From Meloidogyne chitwoodi (lineage: Eukaryota; Nematoda; Chromadorea; Rhabditida; Meloidogynidae), in NCBI GenBank assembly GCA_015183035.1, contig JACZZP010000017.1, forward strand, positions 1,302,001 to 1,366,000: a DNA stretch of 64,000 nucleotides. Reading direction: 5' to 3'. A program made the translations under genes and the position numbers. Below the pieces are notes generated by a model. The model saw only the letters and a list, made by a program, of their open reading frames with translations. It ran no database searches and was not told the DNA's origin. Positions 48,793-63,100 of the stretch are shown piece by piece. The first letter of the stretch is position 1. Each line of letters opens with the position of its first letter.

Positions 48793-50563
48793 TTATTTTA
48801 AATTTTGAGGATCAGCATTTTCCCATGCTTTATTTAAAAGAATAAAATAATTATCCATTTCTTTATTTTTATTAATTTCATTTTTTGAATATATACAAAT
48901 ATCTTCTATTGGAGATACAGAAGATAATAATTTTTTAAAACAAAATATTTTTTTAAATAAATTGTAGCAATTACGTCTAAGAATTGGATGAAATCTAAAA
49001 AATAATTTTATTTAAAATATTTATTTTTTAATTAATATTTAAAATTAAATAAGGGAGTGTTTTGTTTAAATAAAAATAAAAATGTTAAATATTATTAAAT
49101 TAAATATAATTAAAAATATTTTACAATAAAATTGAAGAAAGAATTGGAATATCAATAATTACCATAAATAACATATTACATTCTAGCTTTAATTAAAAAA
49201 AAATATTATTTTAAGAAAAAAATAATTAAAAAAAAGTACAATAATATTTCTATAAGGCATATCATTAGCTGTATAATGTAAAAATGCTTGCATAAAGGTA
49301 ACATTCATTTGAGCAAGAAAATAAAAGAAAAGTGTTGGACCAAGCTGTATTGTTGTACGCATATTTTCTCGATACTTAAAATTTAAAAAATAAAATAATT
49401 ATTTTTAAATTTAAATTAATTACTTGATATCTTTTAGTTAAATCATAATTAGTAGATTGAGTATTTGTTGAACTATTTTCAATTTTTATTTCTAATGAAA
49501 ATCCAATTTTTAATTTTCTTTTATTCCAATAAAAAATTGCAATAAGAAACTAAAAATTTTTTTTTTTAAATAAAATATTTTTAAAATTATATAATTTAAA
49601 TAATAATTTAATTAAAAAACAAACAAACAATTATTGCTAAAAAACTTAATATTCCAAGTAAAAATGAAAGAAAAACATAAAAATGTGTTATTTTAATTTC
49701 TTTACTTAAATTAACATTAACATCTTCAAATTGTTTTAAAATAATATTTATAAAATTAACAATTATCTTAAAAAAATAAATAATATTTTAATTAATAATT
49801 TTTTTTAAATTTACCACAATAAAAAACCAGCTGATACTAAATAATTTTTTATTATATTTTTCATAATTTTTAGCAAAAAGTGTTGCCATTGTTCTTTCCA
49901 AAATAATTATATGAACAAAAAATAAACGAAGAAAAAATGCAAAATCAAAAAAAAATTCAATAGGATAAAATCTTTAAAATAAAAATTAATTAAATTTAAT
50001 TAATTATTTTAAAATTAAATTTTAATTGTTAAATGTTATATTTTATTTTTTATAATCTTTTAACTAAAATTAATATTTTTATTCTTAAAATATATTTAAA
50101 TTTAGTTTTATTTTAAAAAATAATTTTTATTAAAATATAATTAAATATTTTAATTAATTAATTAATTATATAATTAAATATTATATTATTTCTTTTACCT
50201 TAATTGTTGTAAACACCAAAATATATCACCAGTAATAAATTTAATAGGAAAAACAAAAAATAAAGAAATTAAAGAATCAAATAAAATTACAAAACTTTGG
50301 CATAAAAGTGCAAATTTTAAATTTTGATGAATTACCTTTATTTAAAATTAATTAATTATTTTAAAATAATAATTTACTGATGTTTTATAAATAATCCAAT
50401 AATTTAATAAACATAAAGGTATTAAAATTATTTGAACAAAAATTTCAAAACAAATTAAAAAATAAGCAATTTTAATTTCAATTTCAGTCATTTTTGCTAT
50501 TTTTTCAATATCTTCAGGATAAATACTTAAATAATTAATTTGAAAATTTGTTAAATTTTGCAT
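48793..50563 (-). CDS. Sra-superfamily serpentine chemoreceptor (Srab/Srb/Sre-like)
   Basis: Eight minus-strand exons join in frame to 380 aa: 50563-50378, 50335-50199, 49971-49815, 49766-49629, 49549-49424, 49374-49240, 49186-49125 and 48994-48793. The motif LTKRYQYREN before TM6 matches the LSxRYQxxEN signature that marks the Sra/Srab/Srb/Sre superfamily, and LERTMATLFAKNYE after TM3 matches the E-R-x2-A-T hallmark. The RYQ-REN motif is split by an intron. The C-terminal tail holds FHPILRRN just after TM7 and a Cys/Lys-rich stretch. Assignment to one family within the superfamily is open. Confidence 0.82.
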
Positions 50564-51752
50564 TATTTTTTAAAATTAATTTCTAAAAAATAAATAAATA
50601 ATTTAGAAATATATATATATAATAAATTTAATTTAAATATTAATATATTTTTAAATAAATAAAAAATAATTATATTATTCGTGAGAAAAGTAAAGGATTT
50701 TTTTAAAGACAACTTTAGAAAAATTAAATTTGGAAAAATTAAAAAGGTTAAAAAATAATATTTATTTAAGAAAATTTAAAGCATTTTTTAAACAATTTTT
50801 TATATTATGGGAAATATTCAAAAAATATTATTATATTATTATTTAAATTAAATTTAGTTATTTTAATATTTTCTCTTTTGGGTAGATAATTAAATTAGTT
50901 AAATAAAAATAAAAATAATTTTTCTTTAAATAAATAAGCTAATAAATTATTTCGAAAATTAAATTTCTTAAAATTAATCAAAAATTAATTTAATAAATAT
51001 TATTTTTTAAATTTTAAAATAAAATAAAATTAAAATAAAAAACTAAAAAAAATATCAAATAAAAAAATATATTTTTTATATTTAAAAAATAAAAATGATG
51101 CAGAAAACAAAAGAAAATTAATTTATTTTTTTTAATTTTAAAATTTAAAATTTTTTTAGAAATATAACAAAGATTTATTTTTAGAACAATTACCTTATTT
51201 GTTATATTTATATTTGTTATTTGCACGCAATTATTTAAATTTTAATAATTAAAAAATTTGTTAATTCAAATTTTTTACAAAATTTACTGAAGAAAAAATC
51301 AAATTTATTAAAATAAAAATAACGAATTTTTTTCATCTTTTCTCAAAATTCAAGAATTTGATAATTTTTAGATAAAAAAATAATTAAAATTTTTATTTAA
51401 AATTATAAAAAAAATTATAAAATTAAATTAATTTATTTAAATAAATAAATTAATTATTATTATATATTAAATATATAAATTCTAAAAATGTTTTAATATT
51501 AATTAAAAAATTAAACTTAAATTAATTATTAAAAAAACAAAGTTGGTAAACTTTTTGTAATTAAACATTTGTTTACTTAAATTTTGATGAATAAGTAAAA
51601 AAAATAAAATAAAAAAGTCAAAAAAAAATTTCCACTTGATATAAAAATAGAAAAATTATTTAATTAATAAAATATATAAATTTTGATTAAATTAAATTTT
51701 ATTTTTTTTAACTAAAATAATAATTTTACAAAAATAAAATTAATAAATAATA
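50564..51752. other. Divergent spacer
   Basis: About 1.2 kb of AT-rich DNA upstream of both neighbours. Short open frames such as that at 51014-51226 are Lys/Phe-only and not convincing. Confidence 0.4.
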
Positions 51753-52958
51753 ATGAAAAGTAATAATATAATTATAATATTTGTATTTTCTTTTTTGTTA
51801 AATTATTCAAAAGCATATTGGTCTCAATGGAATGATTGGTCTTTATGTTTTGAACAAAATGGAAGTAATTTAATTAATTATTTTTTAATAATTAATTTAA
51901 TTAATTTTTAGTTTGGGTTCAAACTCGAACACGTAATTGGCTTGGAGATTTTGCATCAAATCCAGGAAATAATGAGCAAGCAAAAGCTTGTCAACAACAA
52001 CCATCATTAGGAGGTTTATTTCTTAATTTAAATAAATTTAAATTTAATTAAAAAAATTATTTTAATTAATTAATTTATTATTTATTTATATTTTAAACAT
52101 TTTAAAGAATTACATCAAACAACAAAAATAATAGCTAATGCAGAATGGGGTCAATGGAGTCAATGGACAGAATGTAATTATCAAAGTTCATCATCTTCAT
52201 CATTTAGAACAAGATGGAGAATTTGTGATAAAAGTAATTGTGATATAGCTAATATTGTTAATCCTGTAGGAGGTAATAAATATATTAATATATTATTATT
52301 ATTTAATTTTAATATAATAATTAGGTAATTTAAATGGAATATCTTTAATAGATAAAGATTAAACTTTGGTCTTAAAAAATTTATATAATTTTTAAAATAT
52401 AATTTATATTAAAATCTTTTTAATTTTTTAATTAAAGTATCTTCTGCTAATGTTGAATGTAATTTATGTCTTGGAGAATCAATGGAACAACAAAATTGTG
52501 CATTAAATGGAATTCATTATGAATCACCAAAAATTAATTTATTTGAATCATTTCAATGTCATTGGAGTGAATGGTCAAATTGGAGGTATAATACTTATAA
52601 AATAAAAATATATTTAAATAATTTTAAAGTGAATGTTCAACAACTTGTGGTAATGGAATAAATATTCGAATGCGTGTTTGTTCATGTTCAAATGTTTTAA
52701 ATATATTTATATAATTATTTTTTCTATTTTTTAAAGTGTCTAGATGGTCAATCACAAGAAGAACAAATTTGTTATAATATTTTACCTTGTACTAAACCAA
52801 CAACAATTTCTCAACCTTATAATTGGTGGCTTGGAGGTATAGCACATAATTTAACTATTTCACCAACTTTATCATTTAATCCATGCATTTATTGTCCTCC
52901 AAATTATGCTCTTCCTTGCTATACTTGTTTAAATTTACAAACACTCAATGGAAGATAA
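51753..52958 (+). CDS. Secreted thrombospondin type-1 repeat protein
   Basis: Six exons, 51753-51864, 51912-52013, 52108-52272, 52438-52585, 52630-52693 and 52737-52958, give 270 aa. Residues 1-21 are a signal peptide ending before YWSQW. Three W-x2-W segments occur: WSQWNDWS, WGQWSQWTEC and WSEWSNWSECSTTCGNG. The last is a canonical thrombospondin type-1 repeat start and continues with RMRVC and cysteines in exon 6; the first two are partial. C-mannosylation of the Trp residues would be expected. The C-terminus is Cys/Pro-rich. Such proteins act in the extracellular matrix or in secretions; no enzyme domain is attached. Intron 3 (165 nt) is larger than the others. Confidence 0.85.
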
Positions 52959-53082
52959 TAATAAAATTTTTATTTAATTATATATAAAATAATAATTTAA
53001 TTCATAGGTTAGAGATTGTTAAAAAATTAATTTTTAATAATTCTTTAAATAATATTCCACTCATTTAAAAATATTTATTTCA

Positions 53083-54581
53083 TTACCAATCTCCTCCACC
53101 TCCACTATCAAAGCCTCCACTGTCATAACCTCCTCCACTATCATATCCACCTCCAGAATCCCAATTTCCTCCTCCATCGTAATCATATGTATTATTATAG
53201 TCATTTACTCTTGGATTAGAATAATCTAAAATTAAATTAATTGAAAATAAAATAATTTAATTATAAATTATAGTTAAATATTATTTATTTAAATTACCTG
53301 TATTATCTGTAACATCATTTATTACAGGATTTGAACTTTGATTATTATTATCATCATTCATATAATAATTATTAGTTATATAAGTATCATTATCCTTAAA
53401 ATTAATTATTTTAAATATTTTAATTTTTTTTAAAATAATTTTAATAACCTGAATATATCCACCACCAAATCCTCCACTTCCTCCATAACCTCCTACTCCT
53501 CCCCATCCACTATTCCAACCACCATGTGGAGCAAACATACTTCCAATTCCATATCCTAAAAGTGATCCAAGAAGAGCACCACCAGCACCAGCTGCTAAAC
53601 CAGTACCAAAAGTAGAAGTAGCACTTGGCCTATAAATTGTGATTTATTTAATATATTAGAAATTCAAAATATAATTTTTACTGTGCATAAGCTGTAGTTG
53701 TTCGATCAATAAGTACAGTTTGAGGCTGTTGAGGCGGGTAATATGGTTGTTGTTGTTGTGGATATTGTGGTCGAGCACCATAAGGAATCTAATAAGAAAT
53801 ATTTTTTTATTTTTGAGTGTTTATCAATAAATATTAATTATTATTATTATTACCTGTTGTTGTGTTTGTTGATTAATAGATGGATAAGTTGTTGTTGTTG
53901 GGCCATATGGAGGAGGTGCGTCTGGATATTTAACTGGAGGAACTGTTAAAATATTTAAAAATAAATTAATTTAAAATAAAATATAAAACTAAAAGAAGAA
54001 GTTATACCACTTGTTGGCTGTTGAGGAGGAACATTTTGAGGATTAAATGGTGGTAGTTTTGGCAAAGTTGAAAGAATTGCATTCATCCATTCTCTAATTA
54101 AATATTTAAAATATATTAATTAATTATAAAATTACTCCAATATTTGTTCTGATGGAAAAAGAATCCAATGAACTTTAGAAGCTTGTGGATCCAATCCAAT
54201 ACCAACTAAACGTTGAACAGCAACACCAGAAGGTAGGGAAGGACGACGGACAGGCATACGGTCACACATAAAACCAACACAAGTATAAGGAACAACATTT
54301 TTTAGAAAAACTGTTTCATCTGGCCTTGAGTTACCCTATGAAAATATTTATAATATAATAATTAAAATATTTATTTATTTTAGTTATAAAATTAATTATT
54401 ATTTTATTTTTTAAAATAAATATAAATTTATTAAATAAAATACCCTATCAGTATAAAATGCTAATGTAGAGTCAGAATAAAGAATAGCATAATTACTTTT
54501 CCATTTATTTGATATTAAAAATCCTGATTTGTAACGTTGAACAAACCCTTCTTTAATTATTGAATTTGGATTTAATGACAT
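53083..54581 (-). CDS. PH-domain protein with Pro/Gln-rich linker, glycine zipper and Gly-rich tail
   Basis: Eight minus-strand exons join to 346 aa: 54581-54444, 54335-54136, 54093-54008, 53942-53854, 53788-53682, 53629-53449, 53394-53298 and 53225-53083. Residues about 9-118 form a pleckstrin-homology domain: KEGFVQRYKSG and WKSNYAILYSDSTLAFY cover the first strands, and SEQILEEWMNAI is the C-terminal helix with its conserved Trp. Then come a Pro/Tyr/Gln-rich linker, the glycine zipper GLAAGAGGALLGSLLGYG (membrane-inserting or self-associating), Gly/Trp-rich repeats and a Gly/Ser/Asp/Tyr tail. The PH domain suggests phosphoinositide binding at a membrane. I recall similar PH proteins in other nematodes but cannot name the orthologue. 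Confidence 0.82.
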
Positions 54582-56366
54582 ATATTATCTATTTTTAAAA
54601 TATTTCTTTTAATAATAAAAATTAAAATGGACTATATATAATTTAATAATAAATATAAAAAATTTAAGAAAATTGAGATTTTTCATTAAAAATATAAGTG
54701 ATAATAAAAATAATAAGTATTATTTTATATATTGCCATAGTAACGTTAATAAATCAATAATTTTAATATTTTGGCCTATATATAATAATTAAAAAAATAA
54801 TATTATTATCGGTTAAATTTTTAATAAAATATTTAATAAGAAAAATTGTCTAGAGTTGTTAGGAAAATTTGGAAAATATTTTAATTTAGTTAATTACATA
54901 TTTTAAAAAAATAATTAAATGCATTATATGTATTTTAAATTTGGTATACATAATTCTCAAAAAAATAATTTAAAATAAAAAATTTGCTATATTTTTATTA
55001 AATATTTATTTATCTATGTATATATTCTCGTATTTTCTTTTTAATTCTCGAGAATCGATTTTTTCACGTTTAAATGAAGAACTGGTAAAAATAGTTGGCC
55101 CAGTATTAATCGATAGAATTTCATAATTATTATTCACTTTTTACAAATATTTATTTATTAAATTAGTTAAATATAAAAATAATAATAAATATAAATTTAT
55201 TTATAAAACTAGTTGTTTTTTAATAATTTTAGAAATTATGTCAAAATTAACCTTTTAATTTTTTTAAATTTATTATTTTAAATTAAAAATATTTTTGTTA
55301 GATTTCTTAAATTAAATTTTCTTAACTATTATTAAATTTATAAACAAAAAAAAATTAAATATAAAATTAAAGATATAAATACCTACATATAATTAAATTT
55401 AAAAAATATTTATAAATTATTTTAAATATTTTTATCTAATTATTTCTACGTAAAACTTTTATATATATTTTTTTAATTTTAGATTTTCGTCCTTCATGTC
55501 AAGAGAAAATGTTTTTAAATATTAATTATGGCAATTTAATTATTATTTGATATTTAATCTTTTTAATATTATTTGCCTAACATGATAGAAAATATAATTA
55601 ATTTATTTATAAATATAAATAATTTATTTAAAATTTTATTTTATTTTAAAATTTATAAAATTAGAATTATAAATTAAAAATTTTATTTTATTTAACTTTT
55701 TAAATTTTTTTTTAAAATGTTTAATAAAAATATTAGCTTCCAAAATGCTTTTTTAAATAATATCTTTAAGAAGTAAAATAATTTTTAGTCTTCAAAATGG
55801 CAAATATTATCTATCCTTTTCCAACATCTTAATTATATAGTTTTATATTTCCTCAATTTAAATTATTATTTAAGCTGCAGATTTCCATTTATGGCATTAA
55901 GTTGCAATGCTTTTATCTACTCTTCGGTCGAAATAAAATATTAAATTATATTTTTCTTGGATATATTTATATAAAAATAAATATTATATTAAATATCCAA
56001 ATATATTTCTTTATTATTTAATTTATAATTTTTGGTAGAAATTTGAGTAATTTTGTTACCCACGTGTGTGTTGTGTTGTGTATATTAGAGTGCACTTACA
56101 CCCACGTTATTTCATTAATAAATTTGTTTAAGAATAACAAATTTAATATTAACCATTAGCTTCTTTTATTCTTACATTTTATCTCTATGTTTATTTTTTA
56201 TTTTATATACATAAAGGTTTGGCTTATATATAGAACTAATACAATTATTTTACTAATTTAATTTTTGCTATTACATATTTAAAAATTAATTATTTAAATT
56301 AATTATAATCTTACATTTTTAGTTAAAAGAAAACTATTTTCTATAATTTCCCTTTTAAAATTTAAA
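54582..56366. other. 1.8 kb divergent spacer
   Basis: AT-rich DNA upstream of the PH gene and of the receptor at 56367. A GT-repeat-like patch (CACGTGTGTGTTGTGTTGTG) lies near 56059-56080. No gene recognised. Confidence 0.4.
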
Positions 56367-57980
56367 ATGGATTCTAATAATATCAACATTACAAATTTTA
56401 ATTTTACATCATCCCCTCCACCTATAAATTTTGTAATTGCATTGACTGAATTAATTTTGGATTTATTAGCTTTAATACCAAATATTTATTTTATATATTT
56501 ATTATGGACAAGACAGGATCTTCACAATAATCTTCGAATTCTTTTAGCTTCTTTTTCATTTTCTTTAATTATGGTAAATTTTATTTTAAAATTAAAGTAT
56601 ATTAATTAAATTATAATATAATTATTTATTAAAATAATTTAATTATTTATTAAAAAATATATACATAGATTGCTTTAACTCGTCTACCAACACAATCAAA
56701 TTATATTTTTACTGGTATTTTTTATATTGAATCATTTAGATGGCTAGTTTATGGTCATGAAATAGCTGTTATGGTTTGGATTTAAATAATTTAATTTAAT
56801 AATTTTTAATTTAATTTTTTAAGTTTTTTCGAACTGTAATAGTTCCACTTACTTTTGAAAGAGGTAATATTTTTTTATTTAAAATTTTTTAAATAAATTA
56901 TTAAATAAAAAACAATTTTAAATTTAAGTATTAGCTACAATTTATTCAAAAAATTACGAGCAACAACAATCACCAAAAATTGGAATATTTGCAGTAATTC
57001 TAACTGTAAGTATAATTTAAATTAATAATTTTAATTATTAAAAAAAAAATAAATTAAAAATATATTATTTAAATTTAAAAATATTTATTTTCATAATTTT
57101 AAATTAAAAAATATTTTTAGTTAATTATTTGTATATTAATTGGTATTTATATTGGAAGTGAATTAAATAATTCATCAATTCGTAATGGTGTAATAACATT
57201 TCGAGGTCGTTATTATGGTCTTTATCATATAATTGATGTCTCAATTCGTTTATTAATTTGGATTATTTGTTTTATTATTTTTGTTTTAATTTTAAATTAT
57301 AATCAACGTTGTTATTCATTTAAACATTTATCAAATAAACATACACTTATACAACGTTATCAATTTTCTGAAAATGTTCGATCTTCAAGACTTTTATTAG
57401 CTATAGGAATTATTATATTTATTTGGTTATTATTTATTTATTAAATAATTATGTAATTATTTTTAAAGTAATTTACATTTTGATTTTGTTATGCTTAGAA
57501 TTGCTTACAATCAAGAATATTTTAATGTTGAATATTCTCAATCATTTGATTTTATTTTGGCTTTGGCATTAAATGCAATTCCTATAGCTGCAATATTGTT
57601 TTTAATTATTTTTAATTTTTTAACTTTTTTTTTAATTTTTATTTATTAGTTTTCATTCATCAATGTTTACAACATTTAAATCTCACATAAAACGACTAAA
57701 AAATTTATTTAATTTTAAATGTTTTATTTTTAATAATTCAAATAATTCAATTTCTGTTGAACCACAAAATATTAATAATAATAATAATATTAATAATACT
57801 TTTATTCCTATACAAAAATTAGAAAGAAGTAAAAATTATAAATCACCTAGAGCTTTATTAACTGGACAAAAATTAATTTTTGGAAGAGAAGAAGAACAAA
57901 GAGTTTATTTTGATGAATTACGTAAAAGTTGGAATGTGCCAATTAATGAAATAAAAAAGAAAAATATTATTAAATTTTAA
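56367..57980 (+). CDS. Sra-superfamily serpentine chemoreceptor
   Basis: Seven exons, 56367-56573, 56669-56773, 56824-56863, 56929-57005, 57121-57425, 57469-57597 and 57650-57980, give 397 aa. FERVLATIYSKNYE follows TM3, and LIQRYQFSENVRSS before TM6 fits the RYQ-x2-EN signature of the Sra/Srab/Srb/Sre group. The N-terminal segment has several NxT/NxS glycosylation sites. An extended intracellular C-terminus is Asn/Lys-rich. It shares the superfamily with the gene at 48793-50563 but is far from it in sequence and on the opposite strand, so it is not a recent duplicate. Exon 6 uses a donor just inside the preceding frame, where the unspliced reading would stop within nine codons. Confidence 0.82.
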
Positions 57981-58018
57981 ATAAATAAAATAAAAACAAT
58001 TTTAAACAATTTAATTAT

Positions 58019-59335
58019 TTATTTTATAATATTATTATTTCTTTGTATTCCCACAGTTGTTAAAGTGTTTAATGGCATAACTGAATCTGACCCTGTAGAT
58101 TTAAATATTAAAGATATAAAAGCTTTTCTGTAATGTTTTAATGTTAAAATAGTAACAATTGGATATAAAACGGCAATCCAAGGAATTGGTAAATGTATTA
58201 ACATTATCTTTAAATTTAAATAAAAATAAATAAATAAAAATATATACAAATTGCAAAATTATATTTGATGAAAATTGTTGTATAATAAAATTAGTAAATA
58301 TATAAATAAAAGTAATCCAAATTGGTATTATTGTTAATAAAGGTAATATTAACTGAAATAAAAAATAATATAGGTATATTATTTTAATTTTCTTTAATAT
58401 TTAAATAATTTACATAAGTAATTATATTAAAAGTTAATTGTTTATTAATTTCATAAAAACGATCAGTGTCAACTTTAAGACGTGAGCGTACATGATTTGA
58501 CATTGCTTTTGCACATATAAACATAATTATATAAGCTATTGAAACAAAAATAAAAATAATTAACCAAGAAAAAAGATAATAATAATCATTCTATAAATTT
58601 AAATTATAATAAAATTATTTAATTAATTATTTATTTACGCCTTGCTGTGCTAAAGTAATTTGTTCAGAATTTGTTTTATTTATTTCTAAAGTTTCTAAAA
58701 TTGTTGAATTATGACAACAAAATTCTTCTGGTTTTCCTGCTATATAAAGCATAAAAGATAATATAAAATTTAATAAAAGAACAATTCCAAACATTGAAAC
58801 AAAATATTGAAATGAAGTAATATTTATATTTCTTTTTTTAATATTTATTTAAAAATTTATTAATTATTTTAAAACCTATTTAAACACAAATATCTATAAA
58901 TAAATTGGCCAGTTTGAGAAAAAATTGAAAAAAATAAGCAATTATCCCAAATTGCAAGTAAAATATCATTAGGAATACCAATAGAATTAAAAGGGCTATT
59001 TAATATAACAATACAAATATTATTAACACAAGTAAATATCTTAATAAATTAAATTTAATTAAAAAACAATTTTTTTCAAAATTAATAATTTTCTAATATT
59101 TATAAATAAAAATTATTTTAATTATTAAAAAAAAACAAAAATATCTAACCGGTTGTGTTATTAAATTAATAAAAAGCATAAAAATATCAGTAAAAGCTGT
59201 TTGTATTAAAATGTGACTAAAAACTTTCATTTCAGGAGTACTTTTATTTAAAACAAGAATTATATGTAAAATATTTAAAATTAAGCCAATAATAAATGTT
59301 ATAAAAGAATTATATTTAATAATTTGTTTAATCAT
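58019..59335 (-). CDS. Str/Srd-like serpentine chemoreceptor
   Basis: Six minus-strand exons, 59335-59150, 59039-58876, 58831-58639, 58590-58414, 58352-58248 and 58207-58019, give 337 aa. The start, with a long hydrophobic TM1 followed by LVLNKSTPEMKVFSHILIQ and TDIFMLF, is built like Srd/Str receptors (KSP-like turn, then ILL-x-A-x2-D in TM2). The end, PWIAVLYPIVTILTLKHYRKA, matches the YPI-x-T-I-x5-YR signature after TM7 in that superfamily. Extracellular loop 2 contains a double cysteine. It converges on the receptor at 56367-57980, with 38 bp between stop codons. Confidence 0.8.
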
Positions 59336-60165
59336 TATTTCTTTTTTTAAATAAAATAAAAAATAAATAAATTTACATTTTTATTTTTAAATATTTTAAA
59401 GGAAAAAACAATTAAATGGCAGGTGTTTTAATAAAAAAATTATACTTTGATAGGAACTATATTAAATCTAAAATATATATAAAAGGTGTTAAAAGTTTAA
59501 ATAATTTACTAAACAATTTATAAAAATATTTTAATATATTTTAATTAATCAAAAATAAAATAAATAAATATTTAAAAGGGAAATTTACTATTTAATAATA
59601 ATAATTTTTCTTTTTTGAATTAATTATTTGTCTTTTTATTAAAAATAAAAATATTTAGACAGAAAATTTATTATTAAAGAAAAATATATTATTTTAAATA
59701 AAATTAATAAATCACGAAATATAACGTTTTTCTTTATTTAATTTAATATTAAAAAAATTAGATTAACTTTAACATCATAGAAAAAGTGCAAATTTTTTTT
59801 TAAAGGTAGTCATGGAAAAAATAAAATTTTTTCCCACCCTCACATTATTCGAGTTTTTTTTAAAAAGGTTAAATAAATTAAAAATTTAATTGTAAATAAA
59901 AATGTAAATTTTTAATTTAATTTATCACTAAAAAATATTAAAATAATAAAATAAAATTAAGATTCTATAAATAAAAAACATTTATTAAATATAATTAAAA
60001 AATTATAAAAAAAACATTTTTAGTTGAGATTAAATTAAATAATTATTTAATTTAAAAATATTTAATAAAACTATTATTTTCAATAAAAAATAATAATTAA
60101 ATATATTATTATAAATAAAAATATTTTAATAATTAATTAATAATAAATTAATATAAATATATTTA
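59336..60165. other. AT-rich spacer
   Basis: Promoter side of the Str/Srd-like receptor and 3' flank of the M13 gene; nothing recognised. Confidence 0.4.
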
Positions 60166-63100
60166 TCACCATAAAATACATCTTTCTTCTGGTTTTATAT
60201 ACATTTTATCACCAGGTTGACATTTAAATGCATCATTAAATTCTTGAAAATTAGTTAATGCAACATTAACACGTGCTTTTGAAGGAGAATGTACATCTTC
60301 ATTTAATAAATGTTTTGTAACAGTAGAATATTCGACAGAACACCAACCCTTAATAAATATATTTTAGGTATTTATTTAAATGAAATTATTTAATATAATT
60401 AATATTTTAAATTTAATTAAAATTTTAAATTAGGTAATAAAATACATAAATATTTTCATTTAAATTAAAATCATTTGATTTAAAAAAATTTATAAAATTA
60501 AGATGTTAATTTTTAAAATAATTATAATATTTTTCATTCATTTAATTTCTCCAACTTACAAATGCATAAGTTATGAAAAATAATTGTTCATCTGTTAAAT
60601 ATTCTAAACCATGAACTTTTACTTTAGGATCTTCTAATTGATCATTTTTTAATTTTATATAATTTTTTAAAGCCCAAAGTGCAGATTTTAAGCCACCAGC
60701 ATCTGCAAGGTTTTCACCAAGAGTAAATAATCCATTTACTGGATGTAATGATTTTTCACCAACACGAACCTTTTTTTTTAATATAAATATTTTTTATTAA
60801 TTTTAAAAAATAAAATAATAAAAATAATATATTTACCATAAATTTATCATATTGTTTTATAAAACATTTTGTTCTTTTTTCAAATTCAATTTCAGTATCA
60901 TAATTCCACCAATTCTTTAAATTTCCAATTTCATCATATTTCCTTCCAGTATTATCATATCCATGTGTAATTTCATGTCCTATAACAACACCAGCACCAC
61001 CTAATTTCATTGGAATAGGCATTTCCTAAAAATATTAATATAAAATAATTTAATAATTAATTAACTATATCATAAACTGGATAAAATAAATATCCTGCAA
61101 GAACAATAAAAATATTTTTTAAAAATGAATAAAATGCATTTGCATCAAACATTTGTTGAATATATATAATTTTATGAAGCATTTTGTTTTTATCATCGAT
61201 TAACACAATTTGACGTGTATATCGTTGATTTGTACAAATAGAAGCTGCAATTTCAAGTTCACCAAAACTCATTGAATTATGATCAATAATATTAAAACAT
61301 CTGAAAAAAGTTAAATTAGAAAATAATATTTATTTTTTAAATTAATATTATTTAAAATTATAATTACTCATTTTCACTAATAATTCCTTGAGTATCCTTA
61401 AATTCATCAAAATAACCAGAATATGCTTTCATCATATCTAATTTATAAATTGCCCTTTTTCTGGTTTGTTCATCCATCCAATCTTCAGAAATAATTATTT
61501 GACGAAATTGTTCTTTTACTTTTTTAATTAAATCCATTACATCATTTTTTGTTTTTTCTTCAAAGAAATAATCAAGAAAAAGTCTATCAGCTGCCATTCC
61601 AAAATGTGTAGCTGTTCTTAATAAACAATATTCTTCTATTGGAATATTTTCTAAATTCCAAGTTATTCCTCTAAATAATTTAAATTTAAAAAAATAAAAT
61701 TTTTTATTTAAATTACTTAAATTCTGTTCCAAAAGCTGTTGAATATTTATAAATAATATCTATTTCTAAATAACTTTTTATTAATTCAGGATTTTGTATA
61801 ATAAAGTTATATAAATCTTCAAAACATTTTTTACATTTAATAAGAACTGTTGTGTCTCCATTAATATCAGAATTATATTCATTTAAAATTAATTTCCAAT
61901 CAACAGAAGGGGTATATATTGAATTAATTTCATTAAGGGTTTTTATTTCAAATATACCACCATTAAATGAATAATATATATCTTTTATAAAATATTAATT
62001 TAAAATATTTATTTATTTAAAATTACCAATAATTTCATTTAATTTATTTCTAACTTTAATAACATTATCTATCCATTTGTCAATAGCTTCCCATGAAGGT
62101 AATCCTGATGGCAATAATGAAGCCATTGCCTGTGGCCTTTCTGTTTGTAATTTTGTCAAAATATTTCTCAATTCATTTATATTAATTTCTCTACTATATA
62201 AAGAAAGTTGATATATACTTATATAATTATTATTGGCATATTTGCCTGTTGTTGGTTTTGTAAAATAAAGAAAATCAAATCTATAAATACTAAATGCAAA
62301 TGGGATTGGCTTAGGAAATCCATAAACTGTCTATTTTAAATTAATAATTAATTAATTTAATTTAAAAAAAATATTATTATTTTACTTTAATAGGTAATAT
62401 TGGATGATTATCTTTAATCCATTCAGTATTCAAAATATATTGGGCACCCATTTTTTGACGCAAATTAATTAATTTGTCTAGTAATAATTGTGATATTTTA
62501 TCATTATTACGGGCATTCAAATTACTACAAGAATCATAATATTCAACTAATTTAGTAAAAAGAGGATTATTCTTTAATTTTGGACGCATTTTTTGGTCAT
62601 GAAGTAATTCTGAAATTTAATTTAATAATTTAAAATATATTTTTTAATATTTAATTTTAAAAAATTATTACTAATCATTAAATCCTTTGCTTTTTTTGCA
62701 TTTCTATGAAAATGACTTCTTTGAGTTTGAAATGTTGCAATAAGTTCAATAGCTTCGTTTTTTCGATATCCATCACAAACATAATCATAAAAATCATCAC
62801 AAGGACGTATTTTTGAATTTATTGAATTTGCAAGTGTTGGAAAATTAATAAGACGAATTCTTTGACCTTTTTTTGTATTTAATTAAATATAAAAATAAAT
62901 AAATTAATACTTTTTTTAAATATTTCCGGCTTTGTTTTTTCCTTTTGTTTTTTCTTTATTTTTGTTTTTTTATTTTCTTTTTCTTCAAAATTAAAATTAA
63001 ATTGATTTTTGCAAATTCCACAAGTTAATGGACATTCTTTTTTCATAAATTCACCCCAAATTGGGTCAATACATCTTTCTTTATATTTTGGACATTCCGT

